Below, piece after piece: positions 1-8,821 of a stretch of DNA of 41,679 bases (the first letter of the stretch is position 1; the number at the start of each line of letters is the position of its first letter). Made by a program: the position numbers and the translations under genes. The notes beneath the pieces were generated by a model. That model was given only the letters and a program-made list of their open reading frames with translations. It did no database searches and was not told the DNA's origin. Location of the stretch: positions 1-41,679 of the forward strand of contig JAIYDR010000238.1 of the NCBI GenBank assembly GCA_027487395.1, given 5' to 3'. This DNA is from Rhodobacter sp. (GTDB lineage: Bacteria; Pseudomonadota; Alphaproteobacteria; Rhodobacterales; Rhodobacteraceae).

Positions 1-209
1 CTGCCGCGACGCGCCTGCTGCCCGTGATTGCTGAGGTCCGCCGCGCGCTGTCAGCGCAACCGGGGTGCCTTTTGTCGCGGATGTCGGGCAGTGGGGCGAC
101 GTGCTTTGGCCTTTTCGCCGATCCGCTCAGCGCCAACGCAGCGGCCCGCGCTATAGGTGCGGCACAGCCTGCTTGGTGGGTTGCAGATGCGCCTGTTTTC
201 GCGGGCTAA
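1..209 (+). CDS. ispE: 4-diphosphocytidyl-2-C-methyl-D-erythritol kinase, C-terminal part
   Basis: This is the 3' end of a gene that begins before the window; the reading frame starts at base 3 and gives about 68 residues. The segment [12 protein letters not shown] is the C-terminal glycine-rich motif of GHMP kinases, in the form typical of IspE. IspE phosphorylates CDP-methylerythritol in the cytoplasmic MEP pathway, which supplies IPP and DMAPP. The gene converges on the polyprenyl diphosphate synthase at 306, which uses that product. Another GHMP kinase is possible, but the motif wording fits IspE best. Confidence 0.8.
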   Translation, partial: AATRLLPVIAEVRRALSAQPGCLLSRMSGSGATCFGLFADPLSANAAARAIGAAQPAWWVADAPVFAG

Positions 210-305
210 ATCTCGCACCGGAGCCAAATGCTGAGGACGCCATGGCTGCGCAAACCCATGGACAGCGGGGTGTGAACCCACGGGCCTTTGGCACAGAAAG
301 CAACC

Positions 306-1307
306 TCAGTTGATCCGCGCCACGACGTAATCCGCCAAATCTGCCAGCATGTCGCGTAGATCATGCGAGGGCAGGGTGGTTAGCGCCGCCTTGGCTTGGG
401 CCACCCAATCCAGCGCCTCAAGCCGCGATGCCTCCATGGTGCCATGCCTTTGCATCAAGGCGATGGCATGGGCCAAATCGCCATCCTGCTGGTCGCCCTT
501 TTCGATCACGCGCGTCCAACAGGCGCGCTCTTCGGCATCCGCCTTGGCCACGGCCTTGATCACCGGCAGGGTCAGCTTGCGCTCGCGGAAATCGTCGCCG
601 GTGTTCTTGCCGATCACCGCATCCGATCCACCGTAATCCAGAAGGTCATCGACGATCTGGAACGCCACGCCCAAGGCATCGCCAAAGGTCCACAGGGCGC
701 GCACCTGATCTTCCGGCACGGCGGCGATCACGGCCCCCACCTCGGTTGCCGCGGAAAACAGCGCGGCGGTCTTGCCGCGCACGACTTTCAGATAAATCTC
801 TTCGGTCGTCCGCAAATCCTGTGCGGCGGTCAGTTGCAGCACTTCGCCTTCCGCAATCACCGCACTGGCATTGGCCAGAATATCCATCACCCGCAGCGAC
901 CCGGTTTCCACCATCAACTGGAAACTGCGGGCAAAGAGGTAATCCCCCACCAGAACCGAGGATTTGTTGTCCCACAGCAAGTTCGCCGTCGGACGTCCCC
1001 GGCGGCGCAGGCTTTCGTCCACCACATCATCGTGCAGCAGTGTGGCGGTGTGGATGAATTCCACCGTCGCGGCCAGCTTCACATGATTGTCACCCTGATA
1101 GCCGCACATCCGCGCGGCGGCGAGCGTTAGCAGCGGGCGCAGGCGCTTTCCGCCCGCCTCGATCAGATGCGCGGTCACTTCGGGAATGCGCGGCGCGTGT
1201 TCGCTGGCCATCCGCAGCCGAATCAGCGCATTCACCGCCGTCATGTCATCGGCCAGCCAATCGGCCAGACGTTCTTGCGGTTTGCGTGCGGCTTCGTCCA
1301 GACCCAT
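306..1307 (-). CDS. Long-chain (octa/deca-)prenyl diphosphate synthase
   Basis: An all-helical trans-prenyltransferase that extends allylic diphosphates with IPP to make the ubiquinone side chain. Visible motifs are GGKRLRP, the first Asp-rich motif DDVVD (residues 93-97 from this start) and the second Asp-rich motif DDLLD (220-224). At 333 aa it has the usual length. The ATG at 1307 opens the conserved MGLDEAARK-type N-terminus. A GTG at 1316 has a better spaced AGGAAGG upstream and is a real alternative. The frame stays open to 1349. Product chain length (C40 or C50) cannot be read from sequence, so no symbol is given (ispB, ddsA and sdsA are all used). Confidence 0.9.
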   Translation of the reverse strand: MGLDEAARKPQERLADWLADDMTAVNALIRLRMASEHAPRIPEVTAHLIEAGGKRLRPLLTLAAARMCGYQGDNHVKLAATVEFIHTATLLHDDVVDESLRRRGRPTANLLWDNKSSVLVGDYLFARSFQLMVETGSLRVMDILANASAVIAEGEVLQLTAAQDLRTTEEIYLKVVRGKTAALFSAATEVGAVIAAVPEDQVRALWTFGDALGVAFQIVDDLLDYGGSDAVIGKNTGDDFRERKLTLPVIKAVAKADAEERACWTRVIEKGDQQDGDLAHAIALMQRHGTMEASRLEALDWVAQAKAALTTLPSHDLRDMLADLADYVVARIN

Positions 1308-1366
1308 GCGCGTCACCTTCGCCTTCCTCTCGACAGCCGGGGCCTTCACCCCTTAAGTCTTTTTCC

Positions 1367-1582
1367 ATGAAAGAGCTTTTGCGCAGCACTGACCCGACGA
1401 TCATCGCCTTTGCTTCGGCACTTCTTGAGGGCGAGGGTATAGAGGTATTCGATCTGGACGTCCACACGAGCATCCTCGAAGGGTCCTTGGGCATCTTGCC
1501 GCGGCGACTGATGGTGCGCGATGCCGACCACTTCCTTGCCAGCGTCGTAATCCGGGACAATGGCATCCCGACGGGGCGTTAG
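1367..1582 (+). CDS. DUF2007 family small protein
   Basis: A 71-residue protein starting MKELLRSTDPTIIAFASALL. It matches the DUF2007 family (putative signal-transducing, PII-like ferredoxin fold), with the recurrent pattern of a start 'ellrtnD', a helix 'faqalLe.eGIe' and a strand ending in 'rv.v...d...A'. The family's function is unknown. It is divergent from the prenyl synthase, and its last codons overlap the likely start of the next gene at 1560, so the two are probably translated from one mRNA. Confidence 0.75.
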   Translation: MKELLRSTDPTIIAFASALLEGEGIEVFDLDVHTSILEGSLGILPRRLMVRDADHFLASVVIRDNGIPTGR

Positions 1583-2363
1583 AACGGGGGCGTTGGGCGT
1601 GGAGCGTTTTGTCGACACGGACTTGAGCGATGACAAGTTCCTGATGGGCCGCTTGCGCCTGTTGCAGCCGATGCGCGGCTATCGCGCGGCGACCGATCCG
1701 GTGCTGCTCGCCGCCGCTTGCCCGGCGGTGACGGGGCAGCGGGTGCTGGATTTGGGCTGTGGGGCAGGGGCGGCCAGCCTGTGCCTTGGCGTGCGGGTGC
1801 CGGCGTTGGCGCTGGCGGGGTTGGAGGTGCAGCCCGCCTATGCCGATCTGGCCCGCCGCAACGCCGACCGCAATGGGCAAGCGATGGAGGTGCATGAGGG
1901 CGACCTGACCACCATGCCTGCGCCTTTGCGCCGGGGGTTTGACCATGTGATCGCCAACCCGCCCTATTACCCAGGCGGAGGCACGCCCTCGCCTGTCACC
2001 GTCCGGGATCGCGCGCTGCGGGTTGACACCCCTATCGCCGCTTGGGTGGCCGCAGCAGCGGCGCGGCTGGATCCCGGCGGCTGGCTGACCATGATCTTCG
2101 CCACGCCCTGCTTGCCCGAGGCACTTTCTGCGCTGCCGCCCAAGATGGGCTCGGCCCTTGTGCTGCCGCTTGCGCCGCGTCAGGGGCGCGAAGCACCACG
2201 CGTTATCCTGCGCGCGCGCAAAGGAGGGCGGTCGCCGTTCCGCCTGTTGGCCGCCTTTGTCCTCCATGACGGTGCTGCTCATGACGGGGACCGCGAAAGC
2301 TATACGCCTGCTGCCAATGCGGTGTTGCGCGATGGCGCTGATCTTTCGGCCGCGTTTGGCTGA
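1560..2363 (+). CDS. tRNA1(Val) A37 N6-methyltransferase-like (TrmN6/YfiC family)
   Basis: A class I SAM-dependent methyltransferase of 267 residues. Motif I is VLDLGCGAGAASLCL (around residues 62-76), and the catalytic motif NPPYY (around 135-139) is the N6-adenine/amino type. The N-terminal 'LLQPMRGYRAATDPVLLAA' is typical of the YfiC/TrmN6 group (COG4123), which modifies A37 of tRNA1(Val) in E. coli. The substrate here is inferred. The ATG at 1560 overlaps the DUF2007 gene. A GTG at 1599, just before ERFVDTDLSDD, is a plausible alternative start. Confidence 0.8.
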   Translation: MASRRGVRTGALGVERFVDTDLSDDKFLMGRLRLLQPMRGYRAATDPVLLAAACPAVTGQRVLDLGCGAGAASLCLGVRVPALALAGLEVQPAYADLARRNADRNGQAMEVHEGDLTTMPAPLRRGFDHVIANPPYYPGGGTPSPVTVRDRALRVDTPIAAWVAAAAARLDPGGWLTMIFATPCLPEALSALPPKMGSALVLPLAPRQGREAPRVILRARKGGRSPFRLLAAFVLHDGAAHDGDRESYTPAANAVLRDGADLSAAFG

Positions 2364-2461
2364 TCGTTAAACCTGTCCTAAAGTCTGCACGACAATTTCG
2401 TGACACGACTCATATTCTGTGGTGCACTGGTCGAACGGACAGCAACCACAGGAGGATTAAA

Positions 2462-2626
2462 ATGACGGTCGCTTCGCATCTGCAGGAACTGCGTCGCAAG
2501 CACGAACACCTCTCTACACAGGTTGAGAAGGAGCAGCGCAGTCCCGCCGCGGATGCTCTGAAGATTGCCGAACTGAAAAAGCAAAAGCTGAAGCTCAAGG
2601 AAGAGATGGGTCGGTTGATGCAATAA
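2462..2626 (+). CDS. DUF465 (YdcH-like) small protein
   Basis: A 54-residue basic protein, MTVASHLQELRRKHEHLSTQ and onward, that should be one long helix or helical hairpin: xHLxELrrKHxxLs then a Lys-rich 'IAELKKQKLKLKEEM'. This is the DUF465/YdcH signature, common in Alphaproteobacteria, with no known biochemical role. An AGGAGG lies six bases before the ATG. It stands alone between the methyltransferase and the convergent exporter gene. Confidence 0.85.
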   Translation: MTVASHLQELRRKHEHLSTQVEKEQRSPAADALKIAELKKQKLKLKEEMGRLMQ

Positions 2627-2629
2627 GCA

Positions 2630-3487
2630 TCAGGTCTTTGCGCTGGCCCGTGCCGCCAGCGCCGCCCCCCCCGCGATCAGGACCGCCGCGATCAGCAGCG
2701 TCCAGCTTGGTGCCGTGAACCCTGCGAGGACCAGCGCCAGAGTTGATAAAAGCGGGGCAGCATAGGAGGCGACGCCCAGCAACTGGATGTCGCCTTTTTT
2801 CATGCCGATATCCCAAGTGAAAAAGGCCGCGCCGACCGGCCCGATGCCCAAGGCGATGACAGCCAGCCAACCGCTTGTGCCCTCTGGCCAGACGGTCTGC
2901 TCCAGCGCCAGATGGGCGGGCAGGGACAAGAGCGCGGTGCCAAGGCAATAGATCGTCACACTTTCCGTCGGCACATCGCCCAAACGGCGCGACAGCACCG
3001 AATAGGCGGCCCAGGTGACGGCGCACAGGAAACCGAGCCCTAGCCCGGTCAGGTTCACCGCCCCGCCAGCGCCGCGGTTCAACACGATCAGCGCCGCGCC
3101 CGCAAAGGCGACCAGTGCGCCGATGATATGGGCAGGGCGGATCGTCTCACCCGGTAGGAGGCCGGAAAAGAGCACGATGAACAGCGGCCAGAGATAGGCC
3201 ATCAAGCCGGTTTCCGCACTCGGGGCCACGCGAAAGGCGGTGAAATACAGCGCGTGATAGCCAAAGAGGCCAAGGATGCCAAAGGCATAGACCCGCCAAG
3301 ATATCCCCTTAAGCCGCGAAAGCCCGTTCCGCAGCGTCCAGATCAGGCCGAGCGTGCCGCCGATGCCGAAGGTCAGAACGTTGAGCAGGAAGGGCGGCAC
3401 GGGCGCAGAGCCGATGGTGAACAGCGCGAGCAGCGCCCACATCAGGATGGCGGTAAAGCCGATGGCGGTGGCGTGTTGGCGTGTCAT
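2630..3487 (-). CDS. DMT-superfamily (EamA) permease
   Basis: An inner-membrane protein of 285 residues with about ten hydrophobic segments and two EamA repeats, as in YddG/YedA-type drug/metabolite exporters. The second repeat includes the typical 'GFLCAVTWAAYSVLSRR' segment. The substrate is unknown; aromatic amino acid export is the best studied case for related proteins. The start at 3487 (MTRQHATAIG) is chosen because the open frame upstream to 3619 runs into the intergenic repeat. Its 3' end abuts the DUF465 stop. Confidence 0.85.
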   Translation of the reverse strand: MTRQHATAIGFTAILMWALLALFTIGSAPVPPFLLNVLTFGIGGTLGLIWTLRNGLSRLKGISWRVYAFGILGLFGYHALYFTAFRVAPSAETGLMAYLWPLFIVLFSGLLPGETIRPAHIIGALVAFAGAALIVLNRGAGGAVNLTGLGLGFLCAVTWAAYSVLSRRLGDVPTESVTIYCLGTALLSLPAHLALEQTVWPEGTSGWLAVIALGIGPVGAAFFTWDIGMKKGDIQLLGVASYAAPLLSTLALVLAGFTAPSWTLLIAAVLIAGGAALAARASAKT

Positions 3488-3542
3488 GGCGCTTCCTGCA
3501 AGGTCGGGTGCAGGTGTAGCGAAGGTGGTGAAAAAGGGAAGG

Positions 3543-3786
3543 GACCAGAGGACCGACGCGACAACGCGCCAGTGGCGCGGTTCGCCGGTCCGATTGCGGC
3601 TGCGGCAACGCAGTCGCAAGGGGTTGTCCGCAGTCCCAAGGTGTCAGGCACGGGGCACGACCGCCCGGCGGGTGCGATTTATCGCGCCCGCCCCCCGCAG
3701 GGCGGGCGCGGCCCGAGCGTGAGGCGCACGGGCGGGCTTGATGAACCGTGGTGATCCGCGCGGGTCACTTGCCCCGCGCGACTGTG
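3543..3786 (+). repeat. Structured intergenic repeat, copy A
   Basis: About 244 bp between the DMT permease start and the phaB stop. The first 71 bp (3543-3613) are identical, in inverted orientation, to 7669-7739. Further blocks are also shared: 'ACCGCCCGGCGGGTGCG', 'CGCCCGCCCCCCGCAGGGCG', and the terminal 'CCCCGCGCGACTGTG'. The unit is built from hairpins, for example CGCGCCAGTGGCGCG and GCGGCTGCGGCAACGCAGtC-GC (one mismatch in this copy). It has no coding capacity of its own. See copy B. Confidence 0.85.
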
Positions 3787-3808
3787 CTGGCCAAGGTTCT
3801 TCGGCCTA

Positions 3809-4534
3809 TCACACGAAGAACTGCCCGCCGTTCGCGCTGATGGTGGCGCCGGTGATGAAACCTGCATCCTCGGCCGCCAAGAACACCACGCAGCGCGCGA
3901 TTTCTTCGGGTTCGCCCAGACGGCCAACTGGGATTTGCGGGATTATGCGCTCGTTCAGCACTTTTTCATCAATCGCGCGGACCATTTCCGTGCCGATATA
4001 GCCCGGGCAGATCGCGTTGACGGTGATGCCCGCCCGCGCGCCTTCTTGTGCAAGCGCCTTGGTAAAGCCCAGATCGCCCGACTTGGCGGCGGAATAGTTG
4101 GCTTGCCCGGCCTGACCCTTTTGCCCATTGATCGACGAGATGTTGATCACGCGGCCAAACTTGCGGTCCCGCATGCCCGACCACAGCGGATGGGTCATGT
4201 TGAACAAGCCCGTAAGATTGGTGTCGATGACTTCTTTCCACTGGCCGGGGGTCATCTTGTGGAACATGGCGTCACGGGTGATGCCCGCATTGTTCACCAG
4301 CACATCGACCGGTCCAAGATCAGCCTCAACCTGCTTGATGCCCGCGGCGCAGGCATCGTAATCGGCCACGGACCATTTGTAAGTCGGGATGCCGGTCGAT
4401 GCGGTGAAAGCCGCTGCGGCTTCGTCATTGCCCGCGTAGTTTGCTGCGACGGTGTAGCCCGCCGCTTTCAACGCGACCGAGATCGCCGCCCCGATGCCGC
4501 GCGATCCGCCGGTCACCAATGCCACTCTTGCCAT
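3809..4534 (-). CDS. phaB: Acetoacetyl-CoA reductase
   Basis: An NADPH-dependent SDR that reduces acetoacetyl-CoA to (R)-3-hydroxybutyryl-CoA for polyhydroxybutyrate synthesis. Its 241 residues match the family length. Visible are the Rossmann motif TGGSRGIG (8-15), NNAG (81-84), Ser134, Tyr147 and Lys151 in YSAAK, and the PhaB-like IPVGRLGEPEEIA and C-terminal ISANGGQ. It lies 134 bp downstream of phaA on the same strand, the usual phaAB order. The synthase phaC is not in the window. Confidence 0.93.
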   Translation of the reverse strand: MARVALVTGGSRGIGAAISVALKAAGYTVAANYAGNDEAAAAFTASTGIPTYKWSVADYDACAAGIKQVEADLGPVDVLVNNAGITRDAMFHKMTPGQWKEVIDTNLTGLFNMTHPLWSGMRDRKFGRVINISSINGQKGQAGQANYSAAKSGDLGFTKALAQEGARAGITVNAICPGYIGTEMVRAIDEKVLNERIIPQIPVGRLGEPEEIARCVVFLAAEDAGFITGATISANGGQFFV

Positions 4535-4668
4535 GGATCATCCTCCTAGATGTCTTTCTCAGTATCTTTGAAATGGTGTTACTCAAATGAACGTAGGCGC
4601 GCAACATTATTGCGCGCCCATTTTGCATTTGCAGCAATTCGCCGCAGCGTCATCGCGCAGAGTGACGA

Positions 4669-5844
4669 TCAGCCGCGCTCAAGGCACATGGCGACGCCCA
4701 TGCCGCCACCGATGCAGAGCGTGGCCAGACCTTTGCTCACATCGCGGCGGGCCATTTCAAACAGCAGCGTGTTCAGGATGCGCGCGCCCGAGGCCCCGAT
4801 AGGGTGGCCGATGGCAATCGCGCCGCCGTTGACGTTCACGATGGCCGGGTCCCAGCCCATGTCCTTGTTCACGGCGCAGGCTTGGGCGGCGAAAGCCTCA
4901 TTCGCCTCAACCAGACCCAGATCGCCGACCGACCAACCGGCCTTGGCTAAGGCTTTGCGGCTGGCGTGGATCGGGCCGACGCCCATGATCGACGGGTCCA
5001 AACCGGCAGTGGCATAAGAGGCGATACGCGCAAGAACGGTCAGGCCGCGCTTGGCTGCTTCTTCTTCTGACATCAGCACAACCGCTGCCGCGCCATCATT
5101 CAGACCCGAGGCATTGCCTGCAGTGACAGAGCCATCCTTGGTGAAGGCGGGGCGCAGTTTGGCCATGCTGTCCAAGGTCGCGCCGTGGCGGATGTATTCG
5201 TCGGCATCGACGGTGGTGTCACCCTTGCGGGTCTTGATCACGAAGGGGATGATCTCATCCTTGAACTTGCCAGCCTTTTGCGCGGCTTCGGCCTTGTTCT
5301 GGCTGGCCAGCGCGAATTCGTCCTGCTGATCGCGCGAGATTTGCCACTGGTTGGCGACGTTCTCGGCGGTTTGGCCCATGTGATAGCCATTGAAGGCATC
5401 CCACAACCCGTCGCGAATCATCGAGTCGATGAAATTCAGATCACCCATTTTTTGTCCGGCGCGCAGATGCGCGACATGGGGGGACAGCGACATGTTTTCC
5501 TGACCACCTGCGACGATGATCTTGGCATCCCCCAGTTGCACATGCTGTGCGCCCAAGGCCACCGCGCGCAGACCCGAGCCGCAGACCTGATTGAGTGACC
5601 AAGCGCTGGCCTCTTTCGCCAGACCAGCGCGGATATGCGCCTGACGGGCGGGGTTTTGGCCCTGACCGGCGGTCAGCACTTGGCCGAGGATGGTTTCCTC
5701 GACCTCTGCCTTGTCGATGCCTGCGCGGGCCACGACCGCTTCGATCACCGCGGCGCCCAGTTCATGCGCAGGGGTGGCCGCGAACGACCCGTTGAAGCTG
5801 CCCACGGCGGTCCGCGCCGCCGCGACGATTACGACATTGGTCAT
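4669..5844 (-). CDS. phaA: Acetyl-CoA C-acetyltransferase (beta-ketothiolase)
   Basis: A biosynthetic thiolase of 391 residues that condenses two acetyl-CoA into acetoacetyl-CoA, the first step to PHB. The nucleophile is Cys88 in [10 protein letters not shown]. The C-terminal [17 protein letters not shown] and [10 protein letters not shown] carry the catalytic His and the second Cys. The start at 5844 ([15 protein letters not shown]) has AAAGGA upstream. The frame is open to 5877, but that part spans a leader hairpin. It is co-oriented with phaB. Confidence 0.93.
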   Translation of the reverse strand: MTNVVIVAAARTAVGSFNGSFAATPAHELGAAVIEAVVARAGIDKAEVEETILGQVLTAGQGQNPARQAHIRAGLAKEASAWSLNQVCGSGLRAVALGAQHVQLGDAKIIVAGGQENMSLSPHVAHLRAGQKMGDLNFIDSMIRDGLWDAFNGYHMGQTAENVANQWQISRDQQDEFALASQNKAEAAQKAGKFKDEIIPFVIKTRKGDTTVDADEYIRHGATLDSMAKLRPAFTKDGSVTAGNASGLNDGAAAVVLMSEEEAAKRGLTVLARIASYATAGLDPSIMGVGPIHASRKALAKAGWSVGDLGLVEANEAFAAQACAVNKDMGWDPAIVNVNGGAIAIGHPIGASGARILNTLLFEMARRDVSKGLATLCIGGGMGVAMCLERG

Positions 5845-5860
5845 GGCTGGTCCTTTTTCT

Positions 5861-5877
5861 ATGCCGGTTTCCGGCAT
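5861..5877 (-). promoter_or_regulatory. Hairpin in the phaA leader
   Basis: A perfect 7-bp inverted repeat with a 3-base loop (ATGCCGG TTT CCGGCAT) immediately upstream of the phaA ribosome-binding site. It could affect translation or be part of a protein site. No direct match to a named PHA regulator site is claimed. Confidence 0.35.
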
Positions 5878-5981
5878 GCCTAAAATTCATGCCGCCTTGC
5901 AGCATGACTAGGCGTGCGTCAAATCAAAAGCAACATTCTTGCGCGCCCAGATTGACGCAGGGGAAGATCGGATTTTCCAAA

Positions 5982-6869
5982 TCATGCCGGTTGTAACCGC
6001 GAGGGGCTGAGTGGGGATTTGCCCCGTGCCGCCTGCTGCTCTGGTCGGTGCCCCGGCAGCGACAGGTTTGGCGCGCCGAAGTGATAGCCTTGCAGACAAT
6101 CGAGGCCCAGCGCGCGCAGCCAAGCGGCCTCTGCCGCAGTCTCAACCCCTTGGGCGATGGTGACCATGTCGAATTGCCGCCCCACGGCCATCAGGGCGGC
6201 CATCAGCACCTGATTGTCCGGGTTCTTTTCGATACCACGGGTGAACTGCGCGTCGATCTTTAGGATATCAAAGGTCAATTCGCGCAGGTAGCGCAGCGCG
6301 CACATGCCGCCGCCAAAACCGTCAAGAGCAAAGCTGATGCCGTGGCGGCGCATTTCGGCCATGAAGGCGGCCACCACTTCGGGCATTTGCATGGCAGAGG
6401 ATTCGGCGATTTCAAAAATCAGCCGTTGTCCCAAATGCTCGCGCCCTGTCAGCCCCCTGCGCAAAATGCGCGTCCAGCGTGGATAGCCCATTGATCGCGC
6501 TGAAAGATTGACTGACAGCCGCAGGTCTGGGTCCTGCGCCAACGAATCCAGCCCGATCGCCAAGGCGACGCAGTCAATCTCACGGCCGGTGTCGCGCTCT
6601 TCCACCGCAGTTACGAACTCGCGCGCTGGAATCACCCGTCCGGTCGGGTCCAGCACCCGTACCAACCCTTCGAAAAAGCCGGTGCGCGACGGATCTCCCG
6701 CCACCACCACCGGCTGATAGGCCAGCCGGAGGCGGCGCGCGGCCACCGCTTCGGCCACCATGGCCGGAACATCCTGATCGCGCAATGCCAAGGCGACGCC
6801 CAACGCGGTGTCTTCGCCGATGCCCGGCCTAGATTGATCTTGCCTGTGTCGATGATCTGTTGCTTCCAT
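5982..6869 (-). CDS. EAL-domain protein, probably catalytically impaired
   Basis: Residues about 33-270 form an EAL (c-di-GMP phosphodiesterase) domain with no sensory partner and only a short polar N-terminus. Present: EGL (67-69) for EAL, Asn121, Glu153 in EIAES, Lys204 in LKID. Altered: the metal-binding DDFG(T/A)G reads LDGFGGG, so the second Asp is Gly184, and the AEGVE motif reads AQGVE, replacing the proposed general-base Glu with Gln240. By analogy with well-studied EAL enzymes these changes should abolish or sharply lower hydrolysis, so a c-di-GMP-binding role is possible. It is a single gene divergent from tag. Confidence 0.8.
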   Translation of the reverse strand: MEATDHRHRQDQSRPGIGEDTALGVALALRDQDVPAMVAEAVAARRLRLAYQPVVVAGDPSRTGFFEGLVRVLDPTGRVIPAREFVTAVEERDTGREIDCVALAIGLDSLAQDPDLRLSVNLSARSMGYPRWTRILRRGLTGREHLGQRLIFEIAESSAMQMPEVVAAFMAEMRRHGISFALDGFGGGMCALRYLRELTFDILKIDAQFTRGIEKNPDNQVLMAALMAVGRQFDMVTIAQGVETAAEAAWLRALGLDCLQGYHFGAPNLSLPGHRPEQQAARGKSPLSPSRLQPA

Positions 6870-6953
6870 GACTTACCCCCATGTTCGACCCACGCTCGAC
6901 AGCATGCCGCCGCAGGGTTTAAGACGAGGTAAAAAGGGGAATGGGGATTGGGC

Positions 6954-7511
6954 ATGGACGGACAACGTTGCCCATGGTGCGGGACCGATCCGCTGTATGT
7001 GGCCTATCATGACACGGAATGGGGCGTGCCAGAGTTTGACAGCCGCGCCTTGTGGGAAAAGCTGATCCTTGACGGATTTCAAGCGGGGCTAAGCTGGATC
7101 ACGATCCTGCGCAAACGCGACAGCTTTCGTGCGGCCTTTGCCGGGTTTGAGCCTGAGGTGATCGCAGGCTGGGGAGAGGCTGAGGTGTCGCGCCTGCTCG
7201 CCGATCCGGGGATCATCCGCCATCGCGGCAAGATTGAAGGCACGATCAAATCCGCCCGCGCCTATCTGAAGGTGCAAGACGGTGAGGGGTTTTCGGATTA
7301 CTTCTGGAAGCATCTGGACGGCGTGCCGCAGGACAACGCGCCTTTGGTTCCCGCCCATGTCCCGACGCAGACGCCGCTGTCTGTGGCGCTGTCGAAGCAG
7401 TTGAAAAAGGATGGCTTTACCTTTTGCGGGCCGACGATTGTTTACGCCTTCATGCAGGCGACGGGGATGGTGAATGACCATTTGCTAGGATGCCCGGCGC
7501 GACGGGGGTGA
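6954..7511 (+). CDS. tag: DNA-3-methyladenine glycosylase I
   Basis: A 185-residue HhH-family base-excision enzyme that removes 3-methyladenine from DNA. It carries the Tag zinc-site residues: the N-terminal Cys of RCPWCG, His in YHDTEWGVPE, and C-terminal NDHLLGC with His and Cys. QAGLSWITIL and GIIRHRGKI are diagnostic. The position of the E. coli base-recognising Glu38 reads Asp in ILDGFQAGLSW. The ATG at 6954 is preferred; a TTG at 6948 is in frame. The stop lies 12 bp before repeat copy B. Confidence 0.92.
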   Translation: MDGQRCPWCGTDPLYVAYHDTEWGVPEFDSRALWEKLILDGFQAGLSWITILRKRDSFRAAFAGFEPEVIAGWGEAEVSRLLADPGIIRHRGKIEGTIKSARAYLKVQDGEGFSDYFWKHLDGVPQDNAPLVPAHVPTQTPLSVALSKQLKKDGFTFCGPTIVYAFMQATGMVNDHLLGCPARRG

Positions 7512-7523
7512 GCGAAACAACGC

Positions 7524-7739
7524 CACAGTCGCGCGGGGCTAGTGGCCCGCGCGTATCGCAACAGGACCACCATGCCCGCCCTGCGGGGGGCGGGCGCGCA
7601 AAGGACGCACCCGCCGGGCGGTCACGCCCCGCGCCTGATGCGTCAAGTCGGTTTAAACCCCCTTGCGGCTGCGTTGCCGCAGCCGCAATCGGACCGGCGA
7701 ACCGCGCCACTGGCGCGTTGTCGCGTCGGTCCTCTGGTC
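7524..7739 (-). repeat. Structured intergenic repeat, copy B
   Basis: About 216 bp that fill the gap between the convergent tag and Sua5/TsaC genes. Read on the minus strand it aligns with copy A: 71 identical bases at its start, a diverged middle, then shared GC-rich palindromes and the same end. Here the GCGGCTGC/GCAGCCGC stem is perfect. The position between two 3' ends suggests it can act as a bidirectional transcript end, though there is no T-run. The family is not one I can name. Confidence 0.85.
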
Positions 7740-7743
7740 GCAC

Positions 7744-8754
7744 CTACCCCCTTGGCGCGGCCGCCCGTGACAGCCGGTCGTTGATCGCGCGGCCAAGGCC
7801 CATCATCGGGATCGGGGCGAAGGCGATGGTGCCGCCCTCGCCTGCCAAAGCATCGGCCTCGCGTAGGATGTGGAACAGGCGGGCGGCGGCCTCTATCTCA
7901 TCCCCGGTTTCAGAAAGCGACAGCGTCGCACCGGGACAGGGGCCGAAACCGACCCAAACCTCTCTGGCCAAAGGTGCCGCAACGTTCAGACACACCCGTG
8001 CACCGGGGGCATAGTGGCTGGCCAGTTGGCCCGGGGCGCTGGGCTTTGCCGCATCGCCGCCACTTGGCAAAACCATGCCCAAGGACGCCTCCAACGCCTC
8101 AAGGGCTACACCGCCGGGGCGGAGCAACGTGGGGTGGCCATCAAGGCCAAGGATGGTCGATTCGACTCCCACCTTGCAGGCGCCACCGTCCAACACGGCC
8201 TCAATCCGGCCCGACAGCCCCTCAAGCACATGCGCGGCACGGGTGGGCGATACCTTGCCCGAGGGATTGGCCGAGGGCGCGGCCAAAGGCCCGTCAAACG
8301 CCGCCAACAGCGCCCGCGCCACCGGATGCGCGGGCACCCGGATCGCCACCGTGGGCAATTCCGCCGTAACCAAGGCCGACAGCCCTGCATCGGCGCGCAG
8401 GGGCAGCACCAGCGTTAAAGGACCGGGCCAGAATTGCGCCGCCAAATCCTCGGCGCGGGCGTCAAACACCGCATAGCGCCGCGCGGTTTCCAAATCCGGG
8501 ACATGCACGATCAAGGGGTTGAACCGGGGCCGCGCCTTGGCCTGAAAAATGCGCGCCACGGCATGATCATCGCGGGCATCGCCGCCAAGGCCATAGACCG
8601 TCTCTGTCGGGAATGCGACAAGCCCGCCCGCGCGCAGGATATCTGCGGCGCGGATGATGCCCTGGGGTTTCGGCAGCAGGCTTTCGGTCGCGATCATGGT
8701 GACGCAGCGTTTGGGGTTGAGCCGGATGTGACTTGAGGTATCGCTTAGGGCCAT
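7744..8754 (-). CDS. L-threonylcarbamoyladenylate synthase (Sua5/YrdC)
   Basis: A 336-residue protein with an N-terminal YrdC domain (GGLVAFPTETVYGLGGDA, KARPRFNPL, the LAAPSANPSGKVSPT motif) and a C-terminal Sua5 domain after PSAPGQLASHYAPGA. It makes threonylcarbamoyl-AMP from threonine, bicarbonate and ATP for the universal t6A37 tRNA modification. The start at 8754 is supported by a GGGAGGG nine bases upstream; an internal Met at 8697 is the usual family start and cannot be excluded. Confidence 0.9.
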   Translation of the reverse strand: MALSDTSSHIRLNPKRCVTMIATESLLPKPQGIIRAADILRAGGLVAFPTETVYGLGGDARDDHAVARIFQAKARPRFNPLIVHVPDLETARRYAVFDARAEDLAAQFWPGPLTLVLPLRADAGLSALVTAELPTVAIRVPAHPVARALLAAFDGPLAAPSANPSGKVSPTRAAHVLEGLSGRIEAVLDGGACKVGVESTILGLDGHPTLLRPGGVALEALEASLGMVLPSGGDAAKPSAPGQLASHYAPGARVCLNVAAPLAREVWVGFGPCPGATLSLSETGDEIEAAARLFHILREADALAGEGGTIAFAPIPMMGLGRAINDRLSRAAAPRG

Positions 8755-8821
8755 AGCGTGTGACCCTCCCTTTGCCAAGCAACCCTGTTTTTCCGACTGA
8801 GTCTGACCAAAGGACCGACCG

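Noticed and set aside
7450-7743. Minus-strand 97-codon frame across repeat copy B, sharing protein-level words with a frame across copy A
   Set aside because: The shared words come from the DNA repeat itself; the frames have no gene structure outside it.
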